From: a virus
IMG/VR virus record: IMGVR_UViG_3300038410_000026
Coordinates: 31,393-95,392 of that record
Length of the DNA stretch: 64,000 bases
Strand: one strand, 5' to 3'
Shown here: in pieces, positions 32,369-42,735 of the stretch
Layout of the letters: every line of letters begins with the position of its first letter
Position numbering within the stretch: position 1 is the first letter of the stretch
Program-made: the position numbers and the translations under genes
The notes under the pieces: model-generated
Told to the model about the DNA's origin: nothing
The model's database searches: none
What the model saw: only the letters and a program-made list of their open reading frames with translations

Positions 32369-35300
32369 GTGGCTAACGCTTGGGTCCGTGAATCCGGCAT
32401 CTTTACCACATTGAGCGCCACTATCACGGCGGCGGCGAGCGGCAATACGCTCGTCATGTTCATTGCGTCCTACCGTAGCCCTGCCGCCAGAACGGTAAGT
32501 TCCCTCTCCTGCACCAACGTTACTTGGAATAAACTCTGTGGAACAGCCAACGGAACTATAGATTCCGAGATCTGGTACGGGACCGTGGCCGGTGGAAGCA
32601 GCGGAACTACCGTTACGATCACAATGTCCGGATCGAATCCCAACGTCGCTGGCAGGTTTGTAGAATTCTCTGGCGTGCTGACCAGCGGAACGATCCCAGA
32701 TGGCACAGCCGTTACCAATACCGGATCGAGCACTTCCCCTACTACGTCTGCCTACAGCACCACGCTGGTCTATGATTTGGTCTTGACGGGAGTTGGTTAT
32801 CATTCCGATACCGCTCCGACCTCTCTCCCCGGTGGAAGTTGGGCAAATGTGACCTGGGCCAACAACAGCACCATCTGTGGAGTCCAGGCGGAATACATTC
32901 TGAAAGGAACCGTTGGAGCGCAATCGGCCTCTTGGACGATCAGCGATCTTCCATGGGTAACCTGCCTCGGTGCCCTTAAGCTTGCTCAACAGACTTCCAC
33001 CCTGAGCGGGGCTACGCACGCCATGGGCGGCGGGCTCTCAAAGACTTCCAAGAAATCTGTCTCCTCAGCCACCGCCAATCCGATTGCAGCTATAACCAGA
33101 AAAGTCTTCAGGGCTTCTATTTCCGCAGCCACCGCCAATCCGATTGCGACTCTCATCAAAAAAGTCCTGAGGAGATCTCTGAACGCGGCAACACAAGCTA
33201 CCAGCGCATCGGTCGGAGCGGAACTACAAACAGCAAGCAGCATAACAAACAACTGGTTGTTAAATCTTGCAACGGGAGAAGACACGATTCATGGTCTGAT
33301 CTGGGCCGAGAATAAATTATGGATTGGGACCCAGACCATCCCGGCTAAGGTTATCCGGATTGATCCATCAGATCCAGAGAACTATGACGTATTGACGTTC
33401 GCCAACGACGGACATCACAAGTCATCCTTCGACCTTATCTATATCGCATCGAAGGGCAAGATTTATGTGACGTTCCTCAATACGGGCGCGGGAAACCCGA
33501 TGGTGATTTCGGAGGTAGATCCGGATACCTTGGAGTATACGGACGTAATTTCCACTACTTCCTATAATCAATCGCAAAGCCTCGCCTCTGATGGGACATA
33601 TCTGTACGTCGGATGCTACGATGTTTCGACCACGAATGGGAAGCTGACCCGCTGGCTGCTGTCGGACTGGAGCGCCCAGGGATCGGTGGACATCGGCTTT
33701 TCGGACGCCCTGCACACGGTTCGCTATGACGGCACGAACATATTTTTCACCGTCACCGGATACAGCAAGATTTTCCGGGTCGATCTGACGAGCTTCACGA
33801 TTTCGCAATCCGCCAATTTCCAAGGTGGAGACACCACGCCTACCGATGACTTGGCCTTCACCACTGACTACGTGTGGTGCGGATGCGAGAATGACGGAGT
33901 AATTTCAAGAATCAAGAAGTCCGATCTGACATTCACCCGAATTGTCACTTCTATATCTAGGGCAACATACGCCGTCTACTATGCGAACGGATACATCTGG
34001 GTAGCTTACGCCTTGGGAACTCCCGGAGAAATCGTCCGGATCGATCCAAACGATCTGACGCTAAAGTATTACGTTTTCACGGATGAGAGCCAGACCAGCC
34101 CGAATGAGATCGTCGCCGACGATTCGGGAACGATGTATTTTACTTTTTATGTAGCTCCTGGTATAGTTTCATCCGCACCGTCAACCCTAACAGCTATCAC
34201 GCAATCCCTCACTGCGGCTACATCGGCCCCCGGAGGCAATCTTTCCTCCGTCCCGAAAAAACATTTGAGCGCGGCAATCCAGGCACTAGCCGCCGTCCAA
34301 TCAAAAGTTTCTCATCGATCCATTTCAGCTTCTCTTCTCGCCCAAAGCGCGACCGTGAAAAAGCAGACGCAACGGGCCTTGGAGTCATTTTTCACTTTCC
34401 TGAATGCCTCGGTGAGTGCCGTAACCAAAGTATTCCATGAATCGTTTTCTGCCGCTACCGCGCAGTTTTCTGTAAGCTTGAAGAAAGCTTCCGCCAAATC
34501 ACTTCTGGCTGCAAAAAGTTCTTGGGCAGCTACCTTGGCACGCAGTAAGCCCGCCTCTCTCGTAGCGGCAACTGTCGCCATGGCAGGCGCGGTCACCAGG
34601 AAAATCAGCGTCTCCAAAGCTGCCGCTACCTCCGCCTATGCCGGAGCCCTTTCCGCCATAAAATCTCTGGCGCGATCTTTTGACGCGGCTACGGCGGCAT
34701 TCTCAGCCTCCTTGATCAAGCTGTACAAGAGATCTTTGGCAGCCTCGATGACGGCATTCGCGGGAAGCTTGGCCCGGAAAGCCCTCCATGTTTTCACCGC
34801 TGCTACGGCAGCGCCTATCGGCGCTCTGCTGCGTTTGGTAAAACACACCCTCAGTGGCTCGACCAGCGCACTTGCCGCTGCCATAACCACCCTGAAAGCT
34901 TTCACCGCTTATTTCAGTGCGGCCACCGCCACCATGGCCGCCGCGCTGCCCTTTTTGGCGAGCAAGAAGTTGAGCGCGGTTACCCAAGCCCCGTCCGCTA
35001 TCCAGTCTAGGCGCGTCTCCCGAATTCTTGCGGCGGTTCTCCTGGCTCAGAGCGCATCAATCACGAAGCAGACGAGGATGGCCCTGGCTGCATTCTTCAC
35101 GTTTTTCGGGGCTTCCATCAGCGGCGTAACTGCGGCGACTCAACAATCTTTTTTCGCCGCAACGGCAGCATTCTCCGCTGGCCTGACTAAATTTTCCAAG
35201 GAAGATTTCATCGCCTCGACGGCGGCGCTTTCGGGCAGCTTGATTAAAACACTGTTTGAGGTTTTCAATGCGGCCACGGTGGCCTTCGCGGGCGCTCGAT

Positions 35301-38300
35301 CCAGTCTGGTGAAGCACGCTCTGAACGCTGCCAGCACGGCTTCTTCGGTGGTCTTTAACGCTGCCAAGGGAGCGAAGATATACACGAAGGATATATCTGC
35401 CTCGACAGTTTCCTTTTCCGTAAACTTTTTTCGAAAAACGGCGAAGGTCATATCGGCGGCGTCATCCGCATTGACGGCCAGCTTAACCAAATCTTCTACG
35501 CGCTCAGAGAGTGCGCAAACCCAGGTATTTGCTGCGATCCTTTCCCGAAAGACCGAGAAGGCTCTCTCTGCTGCAACCGCCGCGCTGGCGGCAGTTCTGA
35601 CTTTACTACGAGGTTGGGTCCTGACGGCTGCTCTGCCAGTCTTCCAGGCAACCTTGTCCCGGTCCTTCTACCGTCAACTGCTGGCTTCCACGCAGTCCAT
35701 GGCCGGGGCTTTATCCAGAATCTCGAAGCATGGTCTGACTGCCGCGATGTCAACATTTTCGGCGGTTGTGGATGGGATCAAGAACGCTGCCCTAAAAACG
35801 CAGGACTTGACGGCTTCGATGGCATCCTTCGCGGCGGCTCTTTCCAGGAGAACGGGCAAAGGAATCTCTTCCGCTACGGCCTCGCTTTCGGCCATCATAA
35901 ATAAGCTCACACAGCGAGTGATGCAGGCTACTACGGCGCAGGATTCCGCCGCATTGCCTAGGCTGACAGGGAAAGGATTGGCTGCTGCAACTTCCGCCGA
36001 GAGCGCCAGTTTACTCGAAGAGGCACCGTTTATGGGTACGTTGATGTCCGTCGCCACGGGGAATTTCACCAGTTCCTCCACCTGGGCCACCGTCGATTCG
36101 ACCAGCTACCTGGACTCCCAAGCTGCTCAGTCGGCAATCTCGACTTCGAATGTGGATTCGCAGACATTTGTTCCCGGAGCTATCACGGTCGATGGCGTTG
36201 CAGTGAAAGTAGCGGCGCGTGCCGCTACTCCGGTCGGAACATTTACCGTCACGTTGCGCAATTCCACGGATAGCGTGAATGTGGCATCGGTGGCGATCAA
36301 CGTCTCGGATATTACCTATAATTCCACGAGTACGAGTGCCTTTGGATGGTATTTCGTTTACTTTGGCCCACAGACTCTAATCGCTGGGAAATCTTATCTG
36401 GTGAGGGTCGTGTGCTCGAATACCGGAACACAGGTGACCCTGTACAGGAATGCGACTGTAAACAATATCAGCAGAATGCTTCGGACCACCACCAACGCCG
36501 CACCGGCAGCGGGCGATCAGTTGCAAGTCATAGGGCAATGGTCCGGAGCCGTAGCCCTGACGAGCTATACGGTTACCATGGACAATACGGCCACTACCTC
36601 GTTTGGTCCTACCGTGGCCGGTGGACCGCCGCAGGGAATGGTCATCAGCAAGGGCGGAACCCTCACCTTCGGAACGGCTGCCAGCACGAACTATTACCTC
36701 AAATTGAAGGGGGTTTGCGTTGTCGCCCCCGGAGGAACTCTCAATATCGGGACGAGCGGAACTCCCATCCCGGCCACCTCTACCGCCGTGTGGGAGATGG
36801 ATTCAGTAGTGAATGTGGACAGCAATCTTTTGGTGCATGGTGGGGCTACCTGCAATATTTACGGAGCCAGCAAAGCGGTTATCTCCACGCTGCTCACTGC
36901 CAACGTGGCGGCGTCGGGAACGGTGTTGCAGGTAGTCTCCACTTCCGGCTGGGCAGCAGGCGATCAATTAGCCCTCGCTCCAACCACGCGCACCAATACC
37001 GAAGCCGAAAAGCGGACTATCCAAACGGTAGATTCGGGAGTGCAGGTAACGCTCACTGCCGGTGTCACCAATGCTCATTCGGGAACCTCCCCCACGCAGG
37101 GAGAAGTGATCAACCTGACCCGCAACGTCAAAATCCGAGGCGTGAGCGCCAGTTTGCAGGGTTCTGTGCGGATCTATCAGGAGGCTACCTTCTCCTCTCA
37201 ATACGCCGAGTATTACCAGCTTGGCTCCGGGGCAGCCAACTTCCGAGGCATCAACGTTCAGACTACAGGAACGGGAACCTGCCTTATTCAATACTGCTCT
37301 GTGCATGATAATACGGTCACCGGAAGTATGGGTTTCGAATTCGATCAGAACAACTGGGGTGGAGCGGGAGTCACAATCGAGAATAACGTCCTCTATAACA
37401 TCTCAAGCACTGCCTTTGATGGCCAAGAAGCCCCCACATCGGGAACCGTGAGTTTCCAGAACAACACCATCATCCGGGCTACTGTGGGGATGCAGTTTAC
37501 CGCCGTCACCGGAAGTATGCAGAACCCGAGCGGTTCCAGCATCGCCGCCTGTGGAGAAACGGTTCTTGCTGGAAACGCGCTGGTATACACCATTAGCTCC
37601 TCTGCCACGGCTATATCCTGGTCCAACCTTACAGTTCATTCCAATAACGCCATTGGCTTACAATGCAATAACTCTCCGGCCACGGCAGCCATGATTACCA
37701 TGACCGGATTCAAGGTCTGGAGGAACACTCTCGCCGGAATCCGACCGGGGGCCGCTGGGATTGATAGCTTCAATCTGACGCTAGAGAACTGCACATTTTT
37801 TGGCAATATCGACTACAACATCCAGATAAATGCCGGATGTAATAACTTGATCCTGAAGAACATATCGTCCAATGGAGATAGTTCGTTCTCCACTTTATAC
37901 GGGTTGGCCCTGAACACCAACGGTGGACTGGGGCAGCATTGCACTTATATTCTGATGCAGAATTGCAATTTCTCTACCGCTAGCGGGATCTTGACTGCCC
38001 ATACTGCCGATATTGATGTGCATACGGCGTCTACGTTCGTGCAACTGTTCGGGCAACACAATGTTTTGGCGGCGGCAACCAAAGTCAGGCTACCCTCGAA
38101 TATGCTGCCCGGTTCCTATATTGGCATCGGAAATCTGGGGCAGGTGGATGGAGCGCACAAACGGTGGTTCCAGAACGGGACCGTGGAAGCGGATGCCGCG
38201 ATTTACCATACCGCCGCTCCGAGTGAACGGTCCACTCCTACCACGGCTTTCGCGAAGTTGGAATCCAGCCCCAAGCGAAAAGTGGTAGCCAACGGCCAGA

Positions 38301-38563
38301 CGGTTACTTTCTCGGTTTATATCCGCCAGAGCGTGGTCGGGGATGGAGCAGCCTACAACGGCAATGCGCCAAGGTTAATCCTGAGATCCAACTACGGGGC
38401 GGGGATCACGTCCGATGTTGTTTTAGACACCGCAGCTTTGGCGGCAGGCAGTTGGGAGCAGTTGACAGGCAGTTCGACGGCGGTGTGGGACGATGCGGTA
38501 CTGGAATGTATAGTCGATTGCGACGGTACAGCGGGATGGGTGAATGTTGACGACTGGACCTGA
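32369..38563 (+). CDS. Giant modular adhesin-like fibre protein
   Basis: The 2064-residue protein starts at GTG 32369 after GAGGA. Residues 1-200 are beta-sandwich-like. A few 19-residue repeats follow, then from about 294 to 605 a YVTN/NHL-like propeller (LIWAENKLWIGTQTIPAKVI, VYYANGYIWVAYALGTPGE). About thirty copies of a degenerate 19-residue Ala/Ser-rich repeat (consensus LxAATxAFxASLxK) run to about 1215. The C-terminal 850 residues contain a G8-like start (GGTLTFGTAASTNYYLKLKG) and parallel beta-helix coils (ENNVLYNISSTAFDG, ENCTFFGNIDYNIQ). It is probably a long fibre or host-binding spike. Confidence 0.7.
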   Translation: MANAWVRESGIFTTLSATITAAASGNTLVMFIASYRSPAARTVSSLSCTNVTWNKLCGTANGTIDSEIWYGTVAGGSSGTTVTITMSGSNPNVAGRFVEFSGVLTSGTIPDGTAVTNTGSSTSPTTSAYSTTLVYDLVLTGVGYHSDTAPTSLPGGSWANVTWANNSTICGVQAEYILKGTVGAQSASWTISDLPWVTCLGALKLAQQTSTLSGATHAMGGGLSKTSKKSVSSATANPIAAITRKVFRASISAATANPIATLIKKVLRRSLNAATQATSASVGAELQTASSITNNWLLNLATGEDTIHGLIWAENKLWIGTQTIPAKVIRIDPSDPENYDVLTFANDGHHKSSFDLIYIASKGKIYVTFLNTGAGNPMVISEVDPDTLEYTDVISTTSYNQSQSLASDGTYLYVGCYDVSTTNGKLTRWLLSDWSAQGSVDIGFSDALHTVRYDGTNIFFTVTGYSKIFRVDLTSFTISQSANFQGGDTTPTDDLAFTTDYVWCGCENDGVISRIKKSDLTFTRIVTSISRATYAVYYANGYIWVAYALGTPGEIVRIDPNDLTLKYYVFTDESQTSPNEIVADDSGTMYFTFYVAPGIVSSAPSTLTAITQSLTAATSAPGGNLSSVPKKHLSAAIQALAAVQSKVSHRSISASLLAQSATVKKQTQRALESFFTFLNASVSAVTKVFHESFSAATAQFSVSLKKASAKSLLAAKSSWAATLARSKPASLVAATVAMAGAVTRKISVSKAAATSAYAGALSAIKSLARSFDAATAAFSASLIKLYKRSLAASMTAFAGSLARKALHVFTAATAAPIGALLRLVKHTLSGSTSALAAAITTLKAFTAYFSAATATMAAALPFLASKKLSAVTQAPSAIQSRRVSRILAAVLLAQSASITKQTRMALAAFFTFFGASISGVTAATQQSFFAATAAFSAGLTKFSKEDFIASTAALSGSLIKTLFEVFNAATVAFAGARSSLVKHALNAASTASSVVFNAAKGAKIYTKDISASTVSFSVNFFRKTAKVISAASSALTASLTKSSTRSESAQTQVFAAILSRKTEKALSAATAALAAVLTLLRGWVLTAALPVFQATLSRSFYRQLLASTQSMAGALSRISKHGLTAAMSTFSAVVDGIKNAALKTQDLTASMASFAAALSRRTGKGISSATASLSAIINKLTQRVMQATTAQDSAALPRLTGKGLAAATSAESASLLEEAPFMGTLMSVATGNFTSSSTWATVDSTSYLDSQAAQSAISTSNVDSQTFVPGAITVDGVAVKVAARAATPVGTFTVTLRNSTDSVNVASVAINVSDITYNSTSTSAFGWYFVYFGPQTLIAGKSYLVRVVCSNTGTQVTLYRNATVNNISRMLRTTTNAAPAAGDQLQVIGQWSGAVALTSYTVTMDNTATTSFGPTVAGGPPQGMVISKGGTLTFGTAASTNYYLKLKGVCVVAPGGTLNIGTSGTPIPATSTAVWEMDSVVNVDSNLLVHGGATCNIYGASKAVISTLLTANVAASGTVLQVVSTSGWAAGDQLALAPTTRTNTEAEKRTIQTVDSGVQVTLTAGVTNAHSGTSPTQGEVINLTRNVKIRGVSASLQGSVRIYQEATFSSQYAEYYQLGSGAANFRGINVQTTGTGTCLIQYCSVHDNTVTGSMGFEFDQNNWGGAGVTIENNVLYNISSTAFDGQEAPTSGTVSFQNNTIIRATVGMQFTAVTGSMQNPSGSSIAACGETVLAGNALVYTISSSATAISWSNLTVHSNNAIGLQCNNSPATAAMITMTGFKVWRNTLAGIRPGAAGIDSFNLTLENCTFFGNIDYNIQINAGCNNLILKNISSNGDSSFSTLYGLALNTNGGLGQHCTYILMQNCNFSTASGILTAHTADIDVHTASTFVQLFGQHNVLAAATKVRLPSNMLPGSYIGIGNLGQVDGAHKRWFQNGTVEADAAIYHTAAPSERSTPTTAFAKLESSPKRKVVANGQTVTFSVYIRQSVVGDGAAYNGNAPRLILRSNYGAGITSDVVLDTAALAAGSWEQLTGSSTAVWDDAVLECIVDCDGTAGWVNVDDWT

Positions 38564-38565
38564 GA

Positions 38566-40269
38566 ATGGGACAGAGCCAAAAATACTGGATTGACGGCCT
38601 CTCCTACGGTGGTCTCACAGGGGACGGCACTCAAACCTTCTGGAAAGACGGCAAGGCCGATCCGGATCTTTTTGGCTTTGGCTTTTCTCCTCCCTTTGAT
38701 TATATTTACTACGACAAGTTTCCCTATCGGGAAGTTGACAATTGGATACGCCAGAGGTCTTTTTACCGCAGCTTCAGCGCCGATCAGCATTTCATTCTGC
38801 CACCTCCTGGGGCTCCGCACTTCGATTACGCCTACTACGATTACTATCCCTACCGGCAGATCCGGGAGAATGCTCTGGCTGAACAGCGACTCCGCATCAG
38901 TGGGTCTTTTCAGCCTCCCAAGATCATCACGTTCCCCATCGAGTCGATCTTCCTTGATACCTATCCCTATCAGGCCGTGGAGTGGAGGCAGCGGCAGCAA
39001 AGTTTCGAGCGCAATTACATTGGATTCATCAATATATATGGCACCGACATCGGGCAATCCCTTCCGCCGCTCGATTGGCTTTATAGCATTACCAGCCAAT
39101 GGGGAGGCGAGCCGCGCACTTCCGCTATTGTGCGGAGCTATCAGTACCGCAACAAAATAGACAATGGCGGAGGTCACGGAGGCGGACATGGCGGAGGCGG
39201 CGGCGGAGGCGGTGGTGGCGGAGAGCCGGGTCGGGGGCAGGAAGAACATTTCGCCCGCGTCTACCGTCAGCACTACTGGGACAACTATCGCTACGATGCG
39301 ATCAAGTCGCTGTTCATGCGGCTGGCCGTGGAGCGGGATTGGGTCACGCCCGTCTTTGCGGATTGGGTGACGCCTCCTCCAGTGCCCAGCTTCGACTACG
39401 CTTTCTACGACGCCAACCCTTACCGGGAAGTGGCACTGAAGCAGCTTGAATCGTGGTTCAACCAGTCGCTGGTATTCAATGAGATCACTGGAGCCTACGT
39501 CATTCCAGGGGTGCCTGCCGCCGATGGCTGGCTGCCGGTTCTGACCAGCCGCGCCATTGCTTTCGATGACCGCACCGGGCAAGTTTTCCTGGCATTTCCA
39601 AACGATATCTCCGAAGGCGTCATAATCTCCTCCTGGGACCCCGGACCCACCGTTCAGGCCGACGCTAGAAGGCTGTTAAGCGATCTGCGGTGGAGAGATT
39701 CTTTCGCCGCCAGCACCCAATCTTCTTCCGTTCTGCCGGTGACGCTGCTGGTGGTCTTCCGGCCCACGATGGCGGTGTTCAGCGCCAGATTGATTAAGAC
39801 ATCCGACCTTCACCTTCTGGCAATGATGAATCCGTTTTTGCCTAATCTGAACGTTGTCACGCCACGACCACCAACCGTACCGGGAGGATATATCATCAGT
39901 CTTTGCGTAGAAGATCGCAACAGCAGGATCATTCCGGAACCGAATCCGGAGATGTGCTATCAAAATCGAGGTATCATAGCTATGCCATCAGCAATCATCA
40001 CTTGCAAGATGTTCGACAAAGATCCAAGCGCTAAAAAGGATTACTTTGTTGATTGGTCTGAACTTCTGGAAACTTCAGAATATATCTTGACAAGCTCATG
40101 GGATGGAGGAGGATTGACAATCGATAAGAACTGGTTCACGGGAGGTGTGGCCTACGCTTACGTTTATGGCGGAACCCTAGGAACCGTCTATGTCGTTGGA
40201 AATACTATTACTACATCCAAAGGCAGGACATACAAAAGGGAAATCTTAATCAACGTGGTGGCAACATAA
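38566..40269 (+). CDS. Virion protein with aromatic repeats and Ig-like end
   Basis: The 567-residue protein has at least four copies of an aromatic repeat: FDYIYYDKFPYREV, FDYAYYDYYPYRQI, IFLDTYPYQAV and FDYAFYDANPYREV. A glycine and histidine linker lies at about residues 200-222. The last 95 residues form an Ig-like domain (DYFVDWSELLETSEYILTSS then WDGGGLTI) that also occurs twice in the protein at 40612-42735. It is probably part of the fibre complex. Confidence 0.65.
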   Translation: MGQSQKYWIDGLSYGGLTGDGTQTFWKDGKADPDLFGFGFSPPFDYIYYDKFPYREVDNWIRQRSFYRSFSADQHFILPPPGAPHFDYAYYDYYPYRQIRENALAEQRLRISGSFQPPKIITFPIESIFLDTYPYQAVEWRQRQQSFERNYIGFINIYGTDIGQSLPPLDWLYSITSQWGGEPRTSAIVRSYQYRNKIDNGGGHGGGHGGGGGGGGGGGEPGRGQEEHFARVYRQHYWDNYRYDAIKSLFMRLAVERDWVTPVFADWVTPPPVPSFDYAFYDANPYREVALKQLESWFNQSLVFNEITGAYVIPGVPAADGWLPVLTSRAIAFDDRTGQVFLAFPNDISEGVIISSWDPGPTVQADARRLLSDLRWRDSFAASTQSSSVLPVTLLVVFRPTMAVFSARLIKTSDLHLLAMMNPFLPNLNVVTPRPPTVPGGYIISLCVEDRNSRIIPEPNPEMCYQNRGIIAMPSAIITCKMFDKDPSAKKDYFVDWSELLETSEYILTSSWDGGGLTIDKNWFTGGVAYAYVYGGTLGTVYVVGNTITTSKGRTYKREILINVVAT

Positions 40270-40610
40270 TGTCGATTCCATTTGACATTACGAAAGAAGT
40301 GGATAAAGAAAGAGTGATGAGGCATGTTAAACTTCTTTCATGCCGCATGATTGACCGCGTAGAGGCCCTGCATTACCTAGAAACCGAAGCCGGGTTTATT
40401 TGTCTGGATTTTGACCTGTGGGCAGCGACCGAATCTGCCCTGGACGCCAGAGTTTGCCAATCGGCGAAAGGGATCATGCTGGGTCATATTCTACCTGCTT
40501 CCGATACCTCGATGTGGATGCGAATGATCAAGTCAAAACTAAAACATCAGAGGAAGATGTATCTTCCGGGACGACGAATGGTAGTGATTTCGACCTGCAC
40601 TGAGATTTAG
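40269..40610 (+). CDS. Hypothetical protein
   Basis: The 113-residue protein begins one base inside the preceding gene. It has a helical start (DKERVMRHVKLLSCRMIDRV), a central segment FICLDFDLWAATESALDARV and a basic C-terminus (KSKLKHQRKMYLPGRRMVVI). Placed between two Ig-domain fibre genes, it may assist fibre assembly. No family is recognised. Confidence 0.6.
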   Translation: MSIPFDITKEVDKERVMRHVKLLSCRMIDRVEALHYLETEAGFICLDFDLWAATESALDARVCQSAKGIMLGHILPASDTSMWMRMIKSKLKHQRKMYLPGRRMVVISTCTEI

Positions 40611-40611
40611 C

Positions 40612-42735
40612 ATGGCCCTAGGCATCGACATTATAACTCTTCCTCCAGCCTTTGTGGGGGAACCTTTCTCGGTTCAGTTCACGACTAATTTCAACGGAGC
40701 GCCAATCCCTCAGACCGATCAGGTATGGTCAATCCTGGCAGGATCACTTCCGGATGGATTGATTCTGAACCAAACATCTGGAGAAATTTCAGGAATTCCC
40801 ACAGAGCAAGGAATTTTCCCTTTCTTACTGTTTGTCGTAAACAACAACATTGGAGACTCTGCCGGAGCAGAAGTAAACATCGCAGTCAACACGATGGGTC
40901 CGTTTCTCATCGACACGGACACATTCGGTAAGTATCAAGCCGCCACTCCTAGGGTATATGACGACAAGGTTTTCCTAGTCTGGTTTGACCAAGGTTCAGG
41001 AAACCTGAAGATTTGGAAAAGCATCGACAACGGTTATACTTTTAGCTCCATCCTTCAAGGAACTCTCCCTACTCCCGTGGTTTCTGGAACAGTTTCTGAT
41101 ACCATTCTGAATTCCACTACACTTCGCGTCGTTTGGCAGGACGTGTCGGACATGGTTCATCTGGGAGATTTTGACATGAACCTAGAGACCTGGACGCCAT
41201 TGTCAGTCGCTTTGGATCTGAGTTCTACATTTCGTCATCCGACAGGAATTTACATCGTAAACTCTCAGACGTGGGTGCAAATCGAGCAAAATCCAGCCAA
41301 TGTCTATATCTACATTTTTAACGGGTTAACGTGGGGCTCCGCCATCTTTATTGACACCAATATGCCGGTTGGTCCGCTGGGCGCGACTTCTGGCAGGAGT
41401 GCGATCACTCCCGATGGAGATTACATTTTGGTATATGGTTGGGCCACTGGAACCTTTTTCAGCCCAACATGGCATTACTACTACCGAAAACTGCATAAGG
41501 ATGGCGTTACACTCGATCCACCTGTCTGGTTTCACGACGAGAGCAATCTACCTGGGTTGGGACTGGGGAGGATCGGATTTGTAGGAGGGAAGGGAATCTT
41601 AGCGTATCGTAAGCCTACAATAGTTGATCCTTTCCTCTTCACTGGAGAATTCTTTTGGTTTAACTACACGCTTCTTGCTCCATCTTTCACGAGCGTTCCC
41701 TTGCCGACTCAACTCATCGGAGAAATCAATTGCTCTCCGATTGGCAGTGAGTTGTGGATCTACTGGATCGATATCTTCGAATTGGTTACTTATGCCTCCT
41801 TAGACCGTTTGGTTTATGTGACCTACGATGGAACGACTGTTTCCGAACCGACCGTGCTCAACGATCAGATCTTAACCCCATCGTTTCCCGATGTGCCCAC
41901 TCAATTTCTGCACGAAGTCAGCACCATGTATGTTCTTCCGAATGGCAACATCGGTTTTCAAATGGCATTGGAATACACCCCTCCAGGATCAGGAACGCAA
42001 TTGTGTGTTGGATTTTTCTGGCAGGTTGGCCCTTCGGCGGTTCCCCCACTGCCCCCTCCACCTGCCCCCAAGGCCGTCGCCTGCTTTCATGACCTAACCA
42101 AGAATCCAGCAGATGTAATCGAGGAAACCATCACTTGGTCTGGATGGCTGGCCGGAGATGCTATTTCCTCCTCTTCATGGGCTTCCGATCCAGGCATCAC
42201 GGCTACCGGGATAAACTTTACAGATAACTCATCTACAGTTCAAATATCAGGAGGTACATTCGATACGGATTACGTGGTTTCGAACACCATCGGAACGCAA
42301 TTGGGGAAAATTGAGGTGGCCAGTATTCTGGTTAAAGTGAGGCAATGTGCCTCAATCGCAGACCCTTCCTCCTGGATGACGGATGGATCAGGAACGGCGG
42401 AAGACATCAACCTGAGCGATTGCTACCACTTGATTATCAAAAATCCTGAAGACGTGCTAGATATCACCATTGACTGGAGTGACTGGCTCGAAGGAGACCG
42501 CATCTCTCGATCTGCATGGTCTCAATCTACGGGCGTCACTGTGATTGGCAGCACCCGTACCGATCTGACCACATCGGCAAGCGCCAAAATTTCAGGCGGT
42601 ATGGCAGGCAGCGAGTATTGGATAAGCTGTACTATCGAAACAGAAATGGGCAGGACAGAGGTGCGCCGCATCGTGCTAGACGTAGAAGGCTGCGCCCCTC
42701 CGCCCCAGATACCTTCGACATGGTGGAGAGACTGA
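40612..42735 (+). CDS. BNR-repeat fibre protein with Ig-like domains
   Basis: The 707-residue protein starts with a cadherin-like putative-Ig domain (LPPAFVGEPFSVQFTTNFNG, LPDGLILNQTSGEISGIPTE). A sialidase-like propeller follows, with an Asp-box (SIDNGYTFSS) and repeated IWKS/VTYDGTTVSE elements. It ends in two Ig-like domains, ITWSGWLAGDAISSSSWASD and IDWSDWLEGDRISRSAWSQS. The architecture is that of a receptor-binding fibre. Whether the propeller is an enzyme is unclear because catalytic residues were not identified. Confidence 0.7.
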   Translation: MALGIDIITLPPAFVGEPFSVQFTTNFNGAPIPQTDQVWSILAGSLPDGLILNQTSGEISGIPTEQGIFPFLLFVVNNNIGDSAGAEVNIAVNTMGPFLIDTDTFGKYQAATPRVYDDKVFLVWFDQGSGNLKIWKSIDNGYTFSSILQGTLPTPVVSGTVSDTILNSTTLRVVWQDVSDMVHLGDFDMNLETWTPLSVALDLSSTFRHPTGIYIVNSQTWVQIEQNPANVYIYIFNGLTWGSAIFIDTNMPVGPLGATSGRSAITPDGDYILVYGWATGTFFSPTWHYYYRKLHKDGVTLDPPVWFHDESNLPGLGLGRIGFVGGKGILAYRKPTIVDPFLFTGEFFWFNYTLLAPSFTSVPLPTQLIGEINCSPIGSELWIYWIDIFELVTYASLDRLVYVTYDGTTVSEPTVLNDQILTPSFPDVPTQFLHEVSTMYVLPNGNIGFQMALEYTPPGSGTQLCVGFFWQVGPSAVPPLPPPPAPKAVACFHDLTKNPADVIEETITWSGWLAGDAISSSSWASDPGITATGINFTDNSSTVQISGGTFDTDYVVSNTIGTQLGKIEVASILVKVRQCASIADPSSWMTDGSGTAEDINLSDCYHLIIKNPEDVLDITIDWSDWLEGDRISRSAWSQSTGVTVIGSTRTDLTTSASAKISGGMAGSEYWISCTIETEMGRTEVRRIVLDVEGCAPPPQIPSTWWRD

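Noticed and set aside
42516-42734. Longer N-terminus for the acetyltransferase
   Set aside because: The extension would overlap the fibre gene by more than 200 bases and is Arg/His-rich shadow sequence. The ATG at 42735 fits the TGATG coupling seen throughout.
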